Origin: Bacteroidota bacterium
GTDB lineage: Bacteria; Spirochaetota; Spirochaetia; JABMQR01
Reading direction: 5' to 3'
Assembly (NCBI GenBank): GCA_013202335.1
Contig: JABMQR010000220.1
Span: 1 to 47,348 of the forward strand
DNA length: 47,348 bases
Under the pieces are notes generated by a model that had not been told where the DNA came from, searched no databases, and worked only from the letters and a program-made list of their open reading frames with translations. Shown one piece after another: positions 7,131-15,877 of this stretch. Made by a program: the position numbers and the translations under genes. The stretch's first letter is position 1, and the number at the start of each line of letters is the position of its first letter.

Positions 7131-7975
7131 TATTTCTCCTCCGTTGACTGTAATTCAAGTAATGCTGCGTGATATTCTTGTTCATTTGGCGCCTTACCAT
7201 GCCATTCGAATTTTCCTTCCATAAAAGAAACGCCTTTCCCCTTAATAGTGTGGGCTATTACCGCAACCGGACCCGATTCTGCCAGTTTTTTGGCTTGTTC
7301 CAGGGCCGGAAGAAGTTTTTCAATATCATGTCCGTCACACTCTATAACTGCCCATCCAAAAGCTTTATAGACCTTTGCGATATCACCAAGATCAACCGCA
7401 TCTTTCGTATTGGAAGCCAGCTGCACTTTATTATAGTCAAGAATAGCAACAAGTTTCTTTACCCGTTTATTTTCGGCTCCGGCATAGAGAGCGGCTTCCC
7501 AAATCTGACCTTCCGCACTCTCACCGTCTCCCATTAAAACAAACGTGGTAAAATCAAGACCGAGATCCTCTGCAGCCATAGCCATTCCAAGACCGCAGGA
7601 AAGTCCCTGTCCGAGTGAACCTGAAGAAATATCCACTCCGGGGATTTTGTGCATATCCGGATGTCCCTGAAGAATACTTCCCAGCTCATCAAAACTCCGG
7701 AGTACATCCTGTGGAAAAAAACCTCTACGGGCCAGAGTCGAATAATAACCGGGTGTTGCATGACCTTTGGAAAGAATAAAGCGATCCCGATCTATTTTTT
7801 CCGGTACTTCCGGATCAATATTCATTACTCGGAAAAAGAGAGTTGTCAGAATGTCTGTCTCTGACAAAGACCCACCTGTATGCCCGCAGCCTGCATGATA
7901 TGTAGTATCAAGAATAAGCTTTCTAATTTCCCGGGCTATAGTACGTAATTCCGTTACTGTTTTTTTGTTTCCCAT
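7130..7975 (-). CDS. transketolase, N-terminal subunit
   Basis: The 281-residue protein has the thiamine-diphosphate/Mg site of transketolases: GDGESAEGQIWEAA with the closing Asn in LDYNKVQ, plus the substrate-side histidines of GCGHTGGSLS, LSKGHATPG and LQGHPDMH. It pairs with the following subunit. A good ribosome site (AGGA, 7 nt before ATG) supports the start. An operator-like site shared with the dctP promoter lies 36-52 bp upstream, which ties it to the GntR-type regulator. No sugar kinase is encoded nearby, so the ketose substrate may be unphosphorylated or carry another acidic group; that is inference. Confidence 0.9.
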   Translation of the reverse strand: MGNKKTVTELRTIAREIRKLILDTTYHAGCGHTGGSLSETDILTTLFFRVMNIDPEVPEKIDRDRFILSKGHATPGYYSTLARRGFFPQDVLRSFDELGSILQGHPDMHKIPGVDISSGSLGQGLSCGLGMAMAAEDLGLDFTTFVLMGDGESAEGQIWEAALYAGAENKRVKKLVAILDYNKVQLASNTKDAVDLGDIAKVYKAFGWAVIECDGHDIEKLLPALEQAKKLAESGPVAVIAHTIKGKGVSFMEGKFEWHGKAPNEQEYHAALLELQSTEEK

Positions 7976-8010
7976 CTTTACTTCCTGAAATAATTATTAT
8001 GTTACATGTA

Positions 8011-8027
8011 ATATGTTATCACACTAT
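8011..8027 (-). promoter_or_regulatory. operator-like site before the transketolase genes
   Basis: ATATGTTATCACACTAT here is identical over 17 bases to 12032-12048 in front of dctP. The shorter ATATGTTATCACA is at 12072-12084. Such AT-rich sites containing GTNNNAC-like cores suit GntR/FCD regulators. The copy between the dehydrogenase and transketolase genes suggests an internal regulated promoter. Confidence 0.65.
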
Positions 8028-8040
8028 GAGGTAAAAAAAT

Positions 8041-9066
8041 TTATGGTTTGAAAATAATTTTCATCCCTTCCATATTTTCTGCTATGGAAAAAGCCTTCTC
8101 CCATTCATCTAAAGTAAATATATGGCTTACCAGTTTTTCCAGATTCAGTTTTTTTGTTCCCAGTATTTCTATAGTCCGCCGCCAGGACCAGTTGGTTTTT
8201 GAAAGACATCCTTGATAATTAATTTCTTTAAAGCAAACTGCATTCATATCCACAGTTACATTGGCTGCAAACAGTCCAATCTGGGTAAAAATTCCGCACT
8301 TCTTTAGTGCCGTGATACCTGCTGCTACCGCAAGGGCAACCCCGGAACATTCCAGCACAACATCGATACCCTGACCCTTTGTGAACTCTGTAACAGCAGA
8401 CTGTATATCTTCTGTAAATACATCCACTACTTTGTCAGCCCCCAGCTCCAAACCCAATGCGAGGCGTGCGGCATCAGCGGTGGTTCCGGTCAGCAGCACC
8501 TTCGCACCGGAAAGTTTTGCCACTGAAACTGCCATTAATCCAATAGAACCTGGTCCGCTAACCAATACTGTATCCCCGGCTTTAATGGTTGATCTCTCCA
8601 TTGCAGCATGTACAACACAGGCAAGCGGCTCAGCAAGAGCAGCTTCAAGCATGGTAACATTATCAGGCAGCTTATGAAGATTGCTCGCCATCAATACCGC
8701 CTGTTCGGTAAAAACTCCATCGGTTTGCTGACCTAGAGCTAATCGTGAATCGCATAAACAAAAACGTCCGGCCTTACATAAAGCACATTCACCGCAGTAT
8801 ACGGCATTTGTTTCTGAGACGACCCGGTCACCCAGAGAAAATCCTGAAACACTATCACCAAGTTCTATAATTCGACCACTGAATTCATGGCCTATGGTCA
8901 TAGGAGGAGCATCTTTATAGGTATCATGATAAATATGTAAATCTGTTCCGCATATTCCCGCATATTCAATTTCAACCAGAACTTCATTGGGTCCCGGTTT
9001 CAGGGCCGGCAGATTCTCTACCCTGAATTTCTTTATTCCTGCTTCATATTTTCTAATTGCTTTCAT
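8041..9066 (-). CDS. zinc-dependent medium-chain alcohol/polyol dehydrogenase
   Basis: This protein is a zinc MDR dehydrogenase of the sorbitol/threonine-dehydrogenase type. Catalytic zinc ligands are visible in CGTDLHIYH and GHEFSG, the structural zinc site as C-x2-C-x2-C-x7-C (YCGECALCKAGRFCLC), and the NAD-binding loop as VSGPGSIGLMAVSVAK. I use the ATG at 9066 (MKAIRKYE) because AAGGA stands 7 nt before it; the longer frame would overlap dctM by 14 bp. It lies between the TRAP genes and the transketolase pair, so oxidation of the imported compound to a ketose-like intermediate is a reasonable guess. The exact substrate cannot be read. Confidence 0.88.
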   Translation of the reverse strand: MKAIRKYEAGIKKFRVENLPALKPGPNEVLVEIEYAGICGTDLHIYHDTYKDAPPMTIGHEFSGRIIELGDSVSGFSLGDRVVSETNAVYCGECALCKAGRFCLCDSRLALGQQTDGVFTEQAVLMASNLHKLPDNVTMLEAALAEPLACVVHAAMERSTIKAGDTVLVSGPGSIGLMAVSVAKLSGAKVLLTGTTADAARLALGLELGADKVVDVFTEDIQSAVTEFTKGQGIDVVLECSGVALAVAAGITALKKCGIFTQIGLFAANVTVDMNAVCFKEINYQGCLSKTNWSWRRTIEILGTKKLNLEKLVSHIFTLDEWEKAFSIAENMEGMKIIFKP

Positions 9067-9079
9067 CTCATTATCCTTA

Positions 9080-10360
9080 CTAAAGTTGTCCATAAATTAA
9101 GTTTGGAAGCCACAATGTGAGTCCGGGAAAAATATTAATTAGCAGCAGCACCAGCAGCAGAGGTCCCATAAAAAGAAACGTACTTTTTGCTACTTTTTCA
9201 ACGGGAACATTTGCCACACCGCTAAGTACAAACAAAACGGTACCAAAAGGGGGTGTAAGGGTTCCTATGATAAGATTAAGAATCATGATTATCCCAAACT
9301 GGACAGGGTCAACACCAATCATCAGCATCAACGGCAGTAAAACCGGTACAAGCAGATTGATTGAGGCTACGGTTTCCATAAAAAGCCCGACCACTAATAA
9401 AAATACATTTACAATCAGCAGTACGGCGAAGGGGCTTATTTGCAGGGTCTGGATCATTCTGGCAAGATTTTGCGGCACTTGTTCACGTGCTAATATCCAG
9501 GAAAACAGGGTTGCTGCAGCAACAATAAACAGTACCTGAATGGTCGTTATCATAGAGGACTTAACCGCCTCCTTAAACTGAGCCCATGACATTTCTTTAT
9601 AAAACAGGCCGAGAATTAAGGCATAGAGACAAGCTATAGCCGCAGCCTCGGTCGGGGTAAAAAATCCTGAAAAAATACCACCAAGAATAATTACGGGAGC
9701 CAGCAGTGAAAAAAATGCACTTCGAAAGGAAGCAAATTTCTCAAGCAGCGTATATCTCTGTCCTGCCGGGCATGCCATTTTTTTTGACAGAAGTAAAACC
9801 ATAATCACAAGACTTAATCCCATTATGAGTCCGGGAATAACCCCTGCCGCAAATAATCTTCCGATAGAGGCTGAAGCAATAACTCCATACACAACTATAG
9901 GCATACTTGGCGGAATAATGGGGCCTATCACCGATGAAGCGGCAGTAATCCCTATGGTCATCCGGTCATCATAATTATTTCCCCGCATCGCCTTTATTTC
10001 AATAGCGCCCAGCCCGCCTGCATCAGCAATAGCTGCACCTGACATTCCTGCAAATATAATACTTGACAGAATGTTAACATGAGCAAGCCCACCTTTAAGT
10101 CTTCCCACACTGGTTGTACAGGAGTTAAAAATACGTGTGGTAATTCCACTGGTATTCATCAAGTTTCCTGCAAAAATAAAGAAGGGAATTGCCAAAAGAC
10201 TATATGTATTAACCCCGGCTACCATTCTTTGGATGGCGACAAAACTGGGTATTGCATCGTTCAATATAATATAGAGAAGTGAGGGGATTCCTACGGCCAT
10301 GGCGACCGGCATACCCAAAACTAAAAAAACAAATAGTAAAACAACCGTTACAATGAGCAT
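9080..10360 (-). CDS. dctM: TRAP transporter large permease (DctM-like)
   Basis: This 426-residue, very hydrophobic protein has the 12-13 membrane segments of DctM subunits and typical blocks such as ASSVIGPIIPPSMPIVVYG and LIIGTLTPPFGTVLFV. It is the channel-forming subunit of a sodium-driven TRAP importer that normally carries organic or sugar acids. Its start overlaps the end of dctQ by 13 bp, so translation is coupled. It is followed directly by the zinc dehydrogenase. Confidence 0.93.
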   Translation of the reverse strand: MLIVTVVLLFVFLVLGMPVAMAVGIPSLLYIILNDAIPSFVAIQRMVAGVNTYSLLAIPFFIFAGNLMNTSGITTRIFNSCTTSVGRLKGGLAHVNILSSIIFAGMSGAAIADAGGLGAIEIKAMRGNNYDDRMTIGITAASSVIGPIIPPSMPIVVYGVIASASIGRLFAAGVIPGLIMGLSLVIMVLLLSKKMACPAGQRYTLLEKFASFRSAFFSLLAPVIILGGIFSGFFTPTEAAAIACLYALILGLFYKEMSWAQFKEAVKSSMITTIQVLFIVAAATLFSWILAREQVPQNLARMIQTLQISPFAVLLIVNVFLLVVGLFMETVASINLLVPVLLPLMLMIGVDPVQFGIIMILNLIIGTLTPPFGTVLFVLSGVANVPVEKVAKSTFLFMGPLLLVLLLINIFPGLTLWLPNLIYGQL

Positions 10361-10854
10361 TTTGCATTCCTTTTCTTACATACATCGATAATTACACTGA
10401 GTAAATACTGTACTTCACGCACAAGATAGCCTACCGATCCTACCGAAACAGCAATGTATAACCAAAATTGACGAATCTGCATGGCCGAAGATCGGAAATT
10501 CCAGGATTTAATGCCCAACTGTATACCCAAAATGATCAAAAATATGAGAAATGTGATCGCTATAATTTCTTTAATTCCCACAAATAATACTCTGCCCCAT
10601 CCAGGAAGAGCCTTTTCGATTTTTTGTGAAACTAATTCCAGAGAAATATGGGCATTTTCCCTGCGTACATAGGAGGCACCAACAAATGTCAGCCATACTA
10701 GCAAATAGCGAGTAAATTCCACATTCCAGGAGATTGAGTAATTAAATACGCTTCGCAGAAAAACCTGAACGATCATAACTGTACAAATAATAAGAAATAT
10801 AGCCGCAGGAAAAACTGCCTCAATAAACCTGAAGGCTTTACTTAAATTAGACAT
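10348..10854 (-). CDS. dctQ: TRAP transporter small permease (DctQ-like)
   Basis: The 168-residue protein has four predicted membrane helices and the DctQ hallmark SWNVEFTRYLLVWLTFVGASYVRR-type segment after helix 2. It supports the large permease in the inner membrane. GGAGG 7 nt before the ATG fixes the start. It is separated from dctP by 71 bp that contain a hairpin, as in many TRAP operons where the binding protein is needed in excess. Confidence 0.9.
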   Translation of the reverse strand: MSNLSKAFRFIEAVFPAAIFLIICTVMIVQVFLRSVFNYSISWNVEFTRYLLVWLTFVGASYVRRENAHISLELVSQKIEKALPGWGRVLFVGIKEIIAITFLIFLIILGIQLGIKSWNFRSSAMQIRQFWLYIAVSVGSVGYLVREVQYLLSVIIDVCKKRNAKCSL

Positions 10855-10877
10855 CTACACTCCTCCACAGAATATTT

Positions 10878-10901
10878 GAGGACAGCTGTAACGCTGTCCT
10901 C
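10878..10901 (-). promoter_or_regulatory. intercistronic hairpin after dctP
   Basis: GAGGACAGC and GCTGTCCTC form a perfect 9-bp stem with a 6-nt loop, 25 bp after the dctP stop. No U-tract follows on the minus strand. It probably protects the dctP message from 3' decay or lets part of the transcription stop, so that more binding protein than permease is made. Confidence 0.7.
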
Positions 10902-10925
10902 ATAATTTTTACTTAGATAGTTTCT

Positions 10926-11936
10926 CTAGAGACCCTGGATTCGTGCATGAAGATCTTCACCGTACTGACTCCACCATCCGCTGAAATCTTTTGGCATAGA
11001 AGCAGTTGCTTTCTTGAAAGCATCAACGTCAACAGTATTCACTGTCAGACCCTGTTCTTCAAAAAAGGATACGAGATTCTGGTCATCTTCGTTCAGAAGT
11101 TCCACGATATACACAGCTGCTTCATCAAAAGCATCTTTCATAATCTTCTGGTCTTCTGCTGAGAAAGTTTTGAGTTTTGCATCATTAAATACAAAAAATA
11201 CTGTTGTTGTTACATGGCTTGTAAGGTTGATATAATCCTGAACTTCATAAAACTTCATTGCTTTAATAGCAGAAAGTGGATTTTCAAGCCCGTCAACAAC
11301 TCCCTGCTGGAGAGCCATATATGCTTCAGAATAAGCTATAGGTGTAGGATTTGCACCAAGCGCTTTTCCATAAGCAATACAAATGGTCTGTTCAGGAACA
11401 CGTAATTTAAAACCATCAAGATCTTCAGGAGTCTTAATAGGTTTATTTGAAGTAAGCTGTCTAATACCCCATGAGCTCATACTTATCAGGTTTCCACCAA
11501 ATTCTGCACGAAAATCTTCAAACATCTGACTGGCAATTTCACTTTTAGCAAAACGCAGAACATGCTCGTTGCTGCTGAAAGTATAGGGCATTTCCAAAAC
11601 ATTCATCGGTTTGAAAAGATTTCCCAACTGTCCGGCACCAGCTTCTGCGATATCGAGTGAACCAAATAGAGTCTGCTCCAGCAGCTGCTCTTCTGTACCT
11701 AACTGTGATGAAGGAAAGATTTCAATGGTAATTCTTCCATTAGTTCTTTCGCTTATCAACTCTGCTGCTTTTACAGCACCTTTATGCCATGCATGACTTG
11801 GGTCGTATACGTGTCCAAGTCTCAATACAACATTTTCTTGAGAATCTGCAACAGATTCACCTTGCGCCCCTGCAAAAACGAGGGGAATTCCCATGGTAAT
11901 CAATACCAGTAGGATTAATGCTTTTTTCATACTCAT
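10926..11936 (-). CDS. dctP: TRAP transporter substrate-binding protein (DctP-like)
   Basis: A signal peptide is clear (KKALILLVLITMGIPLVFA, then GAQGES), so the protein is periplasmic. The DctP fold is shown by LRLGHVYDPSHAWHKGA, the SQLGTEEQLLEQT block and LTSNKPIKTPEDLDGFKLRV with the Arg that usually binds a substrate carboxylate. I start at ATG 11936, with AAGGAG 6 nt upstream, giving 336 residues. It is the first gene of the unit, under a promoter overlapped by GntR-type sites. The carboxylate-type site suggests an acidic ligand. Confidence 0.92.
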   Translation of the reverse strand: MSMKKALILLVLITMGIPLVFAGAQGESVADSQENVVLRLGHVYDPSHAWHKGAVKAAELISERTNGRITIEIFPSSQLGTEEQLLEQTLFGSLDIAEAGAGQLGNLFKPMNVLEMPYTFSSNEHVLRFAKSEIASQMFEDFRAEFGGNLISMSSWGIRQLTSNKPIKTPEDLDGFKLRVPEQTICIAYGKALGANPTPIAYSEAYMALQQGVVDGLENPLSAIKAMKFYEVQDYINLTSHVTTTVFFVFNDAKLKTFSAEDQKIMKDAFDEAAVYIVELLNEDDQNLVSFFEEQGLTVNTVDVDAFKKATASMPKDFSGWWSQYGEDLHARIQGL

Positions 11937-12031
11937 CCTTAGCTCCTTATTATTCTGCTCATTGTTATACTTCGTAATCGTATATAGCTTCAACCTCCCG
12001 GGTAAGGTAAAGCCATACTTTTTTATCAGTT

Positions 12032-12048
12032 ATATGTTATCACACTAT
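12032..12048 (-). promoter_or_regulatory. operator O1 over the dctP -10 box
   Basis: This 17-bp site is identical to 8011-8027 and covers the -10 hexamer of the dctP promoter. Binding there would block RNA polymerase. The regulator is most likely the divergently encoded GntR/FCD protein. Confidence 0.65.
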
Positions 12049-12061
12049 TTTCAGTTGTCAA
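12034..12061 (-). promoter_or_regulatory. sigma-70 promoter of the dctPQM operon
   Basis: On the minus strand TTGACA (12056-12061) and TAACAT (12034-12039) are separated by 16 nt. The start codon of dctP is about 98 bp downstream of the -10 box. Confidence 0.65.
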
Positions 12062-12083
12062 GTGATATATTATATGTTATCAC
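12062..12083. promoter_or_regulatory. operator O2, inverted repeat
   Basis: GTGATA and TATCAC stand as an inverted repeat with a 10-bp spacer, just upstream of the dctP -35 box. The right half belongs to a second copy of ATATGTTATCACA. It lies between the divergent dctP and GntR-type genes and could control both. Confidence 0.6.
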
Positions 12084-12186
12084 AGTTTTTGATAGAAATA
12101 TATATAAATAAAATAAATCATTTACAGATAAATATTTTAGAGATATAATTGTTATAAAATATCACACTTCCAACCAGGCGGTCTCC

Positions 12187-12834
12187 ATGGCAATAGGAAA
12201 AATTGATAATAAAACACTACGTCAAAAAGTTTACGATGAACTTCGGGAATCGATTATGTCAGCAGAAATGGAACCAGGACAGGTGTTCAGCCTGAGAGAA
12301 CTTGCTGACAAACTCGGCGTGAGTATTATGCCTGTTCGCGAGGCACTCTGGCAACTGGAAACAGAAAAAATTGTTGTAATAGAAAGTAATAAAAGAATGC
12401 AGATTAACACTCTTTCTCCCTCTGAAATACAGGAACTGTTTGCTATCAGACTCTATCATGAAACTAAGCTTATTGAAAAAAGCTGCATTGAGTGGAGTAA
12501 AAAAACCGTAGACAGGCTGGAAGTTGTTCTCAGCAAAATGATTCAGGCCAATATAAAAAACCATAATTATCTGCATTGGAACAAGGAGTTTCATTTCGCT
12601 ATATATAATAATGCAAAAATGCCTATAACCCTTACCTTAGTAAACAATCTCTGGTTACGCCTGGCACCCTATTTTTCCATCCGTACCCCGAACTCAACAA
12701 TATATACCAATCTAGAACCGCATCGTATTATGTTTGAGGCGTATAAAAATAATGATTGTGAAGCCTGTCTGAAAGGATTTACCGCAGATCTCAGCGGTAC
12801 AAAGACCCACATTCTTTCAATGATGGCCAGATAA
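12187..12834 (+). CDS. GntR-family regulator, FCD (FadR) subfamily
   Basis: This 215-residue protein has an N-terminal winged helix with the GntR pattern (LRQKVYDELRESIMSAEMEP, then FSLRELADKLGVSIMPVREA) and an all-helical FCD ligand domain from about residue 80. The metal/acid-binding FCD pattern is only partly kept (EFHFAIYNNA and the late H in EPHRIMFEA). It is divergent from the TRAP operon and faces repeated TATCACA sites, so it very probably controls the TRAP, dehydrogenase and transketolase genes in response to a small organic or sugar acid. The start is preceded only by a weak ribosome site. Confidence 0.88.
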   Translation: MAIGKIDNKTLRQKVYDELRESIMSAEMEPGQVFSLRELADKLGVSIMPVREALWQLETEKIVVIESNKRMQINTLSPSEIQELFAIRLYHETKLIEKSCIEWSKKTVDRLEVVLSKMIQANIKNHNYLHWNKEFHFAIYNNAKMPITLTLVNNLWLRLAPYFSIRTPNSTIYTNLEPHRIMFEAYKNNDCEACLKGFTADLSGTKTHILSMMAR

Positions 12835-12914
12835 ACACAGATAAAACAACAGCAGTTCATTACGTAACACGCAAAATCCCAAGCGATAAAGCAGCTTATA
12901 AAAAAGTCCCTGGA

Positions 12915-13418
12915 TCAAAATCTCGCAAATTTTAGCACCTCTGAACTTTCCTCAACCTGATGAAAACCAGCCCGTTTTAAAACCGCTATGGAAGCCTGGT
13001 TTGAAGCATCGGTAAAGGCGGTAACATTTGTGAGCTGTTTTTGATTTACCCCATACCCAACCACAAGCTTGACCGCTTCTGTCATGATTCCCAATCCACG
13101 ATACGTTTTTTTCAGTATATAGCCAATTTCACCTATATTTTCCGAAAATCCCTTATAGAAACCGCACGTTCCCACAATTTCATGTGTAGTATTAAGGTAA
13201 ATTCCCCAATGAATTGAATCCCCCTGCAACATATCTCTATCTATTTTTTCAAGGATCATACGTGCGTCAGCTTCGTTTTTAGCAAAAAATCCATCATAAA
13301 CCGACAGCTCAAGTATTTCAGAAGCCTCATCCAGCTCTATTCTCTTAAGCTCTAAACGATAATTTGACAGCTCTGGTACCAGTTCTCTCAGAGTTTTCTG
13401 ATTTTGTTCCGTGTACAT
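12915..13418 (-). CDS. GNAT-family N-acetyltransferase (RimJ/RimL-like)
   Basis: The 167-residue protein has the acetyl-CoA fold of RimJ/RimL-like enzymes: a central strand and loop (HWGIYLNTTHEIVGTCGFY), then the CoA-binding loop region (IGEIGYILKKTYRGLGIMTEAVKLVVGYG) and the late ASNQASIAVLKRAGFHQVEE motif. The target could be a ribosomal protein or a small molecule. The ATG has AAGGA 9 nt upstream. It stands alone, convergent with the GntR-type gene and separated from the GH3 gene by a small inverted-repeat element. Confidence 0.85.
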   Translation of the reverse strand: MYTEQNQKTLRELVPELSNYRLELKRIELDEASEILELSVYDGFFAKNEADARMILEKIDRDMLQGDSIHWGIYLNTTHEIVGTCGFYKGFSENIGEIGYILKKTYRGLGIMTEAVKLVVGYGVNQKQLTNVTAFTDASNQASIAVLKRAGFHQVEESSEVLKFARF

Positions 13419-13436
13419 ACACTATAGTCCTTATTA

Positions 13437-13596
13437 ACTGACTCGAAGCCGGTGGGATTTTAATTCATAAACCCACTTAAACAAAAGAATTACTCGATAC
13501 AAAAATATTTTTTGTTTTTTATTGAGAATACTCCACTACTAATATCTATATACCATAGATTTACAGCAAACAGAATCCCACCGGATTCAGGTCAGT
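13437..13596. repeat. 160-bp element with 23-bp inverted ends (MITE-like)
   Basis: The ends 13437-13459 and 13574-13596 are inverted repeats, identical at 20 of 23 positions, each with the 11-base core CCGGTGGGATT. The AT-rich 114-bp interior has no open frame of note. It sits between two minus-strand genes. Size and ends resemble a miniature inverted-repeat element, although no clear target duplication is seen. A large stem-loop terminator is the alternative. Confidence 0.5.
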
Positions 13597-13670
13597 ATCT
13601 ATTCCTAACTACCACATACAGCAGCAAGAAATGGTTGCGAAGCTTGGCAGGCCGAACAGCAGCCGGATTT

Positions 13671-15851
13671 CTAGTCCCCTACCACAAGTATCGGTATCCT
13701 CACCTTAATATCACGGGAGCTGAAACCAATCAGAATCTCAAAATCCCCTGGCTCCACATACCAGCATTTTCGCTCTGCTGCATAAAATGCAAACGCCTCC
13801 CAGCTAAGGTGTAAAACTACATCTTGACTCTCTCCACGCTTCAGAGATACTTTTTCGAACCCTTTCAGCTCTTTCTTAGGTCGAATTACTGACGATTCAC
13901 AGTCGTTTATATAAAGTTGAACTGTTTCACTTCCTGCTCGTCCCCCGGTATTCTTAATAGTTACCGAAACATCAATTCCCTCTTTTTCAAGATTTGACTT
14001 GAGAATATTATCTGATGGAACAGTTATTTTACTGCAGGAAAAAGTAGTGTAGGATAAGCCATGTCCAAAAGCAAACTCAGGTTCAACAGCGTTGGTATCA
14101 AAGTGACGATAACCAACCATCAACCCCTCCTTGTATTCCATTTTTTTCACCTTACGGACACGGGGATTCCCCTGGCCAACCAGAATTCGCCTAAAACTGG
14201 CTTTTGCCGGGTTCCTTACATAATGCGATACAGCAGCAATATCATCCCACTTCTTTGTCATCGTAAAAGGGAGCTTTCCGGAAGGGTTCACTTTACCAAA
14301 AATAATATCCACTAAAGGAGCTGCTCCTGCCTGTCCGGGATAGAAACTGTGCAGAACAGCCGGAACAGAATCAACCCAAGAGCCGGTTTCCATATCACCA
14401 CCACCATTTAGTACCACAACAACTGAGGAATTAAACCGTGCTGCCTCAAAAATTAGAGTGGATTCATTATCAGGAATCTTCCAGGACCTATCTAAGGTCT
14501 CAGTTTCATGCACTTTATCAAAACCGGTTGCTATGATGACAGCATCAGCCTGCTCGATAGCATCCCGGTCTTTTTTGAAAATCTTTCCCTTTTTTGTCTC
14601 AATATACTCCATAGATATTTCCTCAGGGAGAAATTGCCGGAGTGCATCATACATCCCTGGTACCGGGATAGAGGGGAGAACATAACTTGATCCGCCCCCG
14701 CTCGAAGCAGCCTGCAATCCATTCCGTCCCATAATAACAATATGTTTCACCTCTTTTACCGAAAGCGGCAGTACATTCCTCGTGTTTTTCAATAAAATTG
14801 TTCCTTCCTCAACCGCCTTTATTGCCAAAGAAGCTGCTTCTTTAGTGTTTGCCTTTTTCTCTCCATCCACCACAGACCGGTCAAACATTCCCATAGTAAT
14901 TGTGCTGGTAAGAATATGACGAATCATCGAATTCAGATTCTCTTCGGTAATTTTACCTGCTGTCATGGCTTCCTGCAGCCGTTCCGGTGACAACCATTTA
15001 CCTTTCGGCATCTCAACATCAAGCCCATTCAGAACAGGTCCTTCAGTACTGTAAAGTGAATTCCAGTCCGACATAACAAATCCATCAAACCCCCAATCTT
15101 CACGCAGAATATCAATAAGAAGGTGTCTGTTCTCGCTGGCATAGATTCCATTCACCGGATTATAGGAAGTCATAACACCCTTACTGCCGCCCTCAAGAAT
15201 AGCCTTTCTGAATGCAGGAAGATAAATCTCGCGCAGAGTACGTTCATCAACAACAGAATCAGTTTTATGCCTGTCGTAATCTGAGTTATTGCAGGCAAAA
15301 TGTTTTACCATGGTCATCACCCCGCCAGCCTGTACTCCGCGAATATAGGAAACTGACATTTCACCTGCCAGATAAGGATCTTCACCCATATACTCAAAAT
15401 TTCTGCCGGAGGTGGGAACCCGTGCAATATTAACTCCCGGCCCCAATAATATCGAGACACCTTGTGATCGTGCTTCATCAGCAATCATGTTTCCCACTCT
15501 ATTAATCAAATCGCGGTTCCACATTGCGGTTAAAAGGATGTTCGCCGGGAATGCCGTTGCCGGCCCAAAACACCGTACACCTGAGGTCGCATCCGATGCC
15601 CAGATATACGGTATGTTTAACCGGGAAATACCGCGGATTGCAAAGCTGTCAAATCCCCCAATATAAGCAGTTTTTTCTTCAAGGGTCATTTGTGACAACA
15701 GAAAATCTGCCCGCTCTTCGGGAGTTTTTTCTTCGAATGATTCTTCTCTTTGGTTCTGCCCTGTAAAATCTAATCCTTCAGGGTCTTCATTATAGACAAA
15801 TAATTTTCGCATCTGTTTATCAAGCACTTTTCGTACATAGTTGTCGAACAT
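13671..15851 (-). CDS. glycoside hydrolase family 3 beta-glycosidase
   Basis: The 726-residue protein has the GH3 layout: a barrel domain from about residue 45, a second alpha/beta domain near 350-590, and a fibronectin-III-like C-terminal domain (SVTIKNTGGRAGSETVQLYI). The nucleophile Asp is in FDGFVMSDWNS, and the KHFACN and GVMTSYNPVNG blocks are standard. There is no signal peptide, so it should act in the cytoplasm on imported oligosaccharides or glycosides. GAGGG lies 3-7 nt before the ATG. The alkaline phosphatase gene ends 26 bp upstream on the same strand. The sugar specificity cannot be read. Confidence 0.93.
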   Translation of the reverse strand: MFDNYVRKVLDKQMRKLFVYNEDPEGLDFTGQNQREESFEEKTPEERADFLLSQMTLEEKTAYIGGFDSFAIRGISRLNIPYIWASDATSGVRCFGPATAFPANILLTAMWNRDLINRVGNMIADEARSQGVSILLGPGVNIARVPTSGRNFEYMGEDPYLAGEMSVSYIRGVQAGGVMTMVKHFACNNSDYDRHKTDSVVDERTLREIYLPAFRKAILEGGSKGVMTSYNPVNGIYASENRHLLIDILREDWGFDGFVMSDWNSLYSTEGPVLNGLDVEMPKGKWLSPERLQEAMTAGKITEENLNSMIRHILTSTITMGMFDRSVVDGEKKANTKEAASLAIKAVEEGTILLKNTRNVLPLSVKEVKHIVIMGRNGLQAASSGGGSSYVLPSIPVPGMYDALRQFLPEEISMEYIETKKGKIFKKDRDAIEQADAVIIATGFDKVHETETLDRSWKIPDNESTLIFEAARFNSSVVVVLNGGGDMETGSWVDSVPAVLHSFYPGQAGAAPLVDIIFGKVNPSGKLPFTMTKKWDDIAAVSHYVRNPAKASFRRILVGQGNPRVRKVKKMEYKEGLMVGYRHFDTNAVEPEFAFGHGLSYTTFSCSKITVPSDNILKSNLEKEGIDVSVTIKNTGGRAGSETVQLYINDCESSVIRPKKELKGFEKVSLKRGESQDVVLHLSWEAFAFYAAERKCWYVEPGDFEILIGFSSRDIKVRIPILVVGD

Positions 15852-15877
15852 ACTCCCTCCTGCAGCAAGCCTTTCAA

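Noticed and set aside
7169..7537. 122-residue plus-strand frame
   Set aside because: Lies wholly antisense to the transketolase N-subunit gene; a shadow of codon bias.
9117..9539. 140-residue plus-strand frame, Thr/Ser/Ile rich
   Set aside because: Antisense to dctM; the composition is what a membrane-protein gene gives on the opposite strand.
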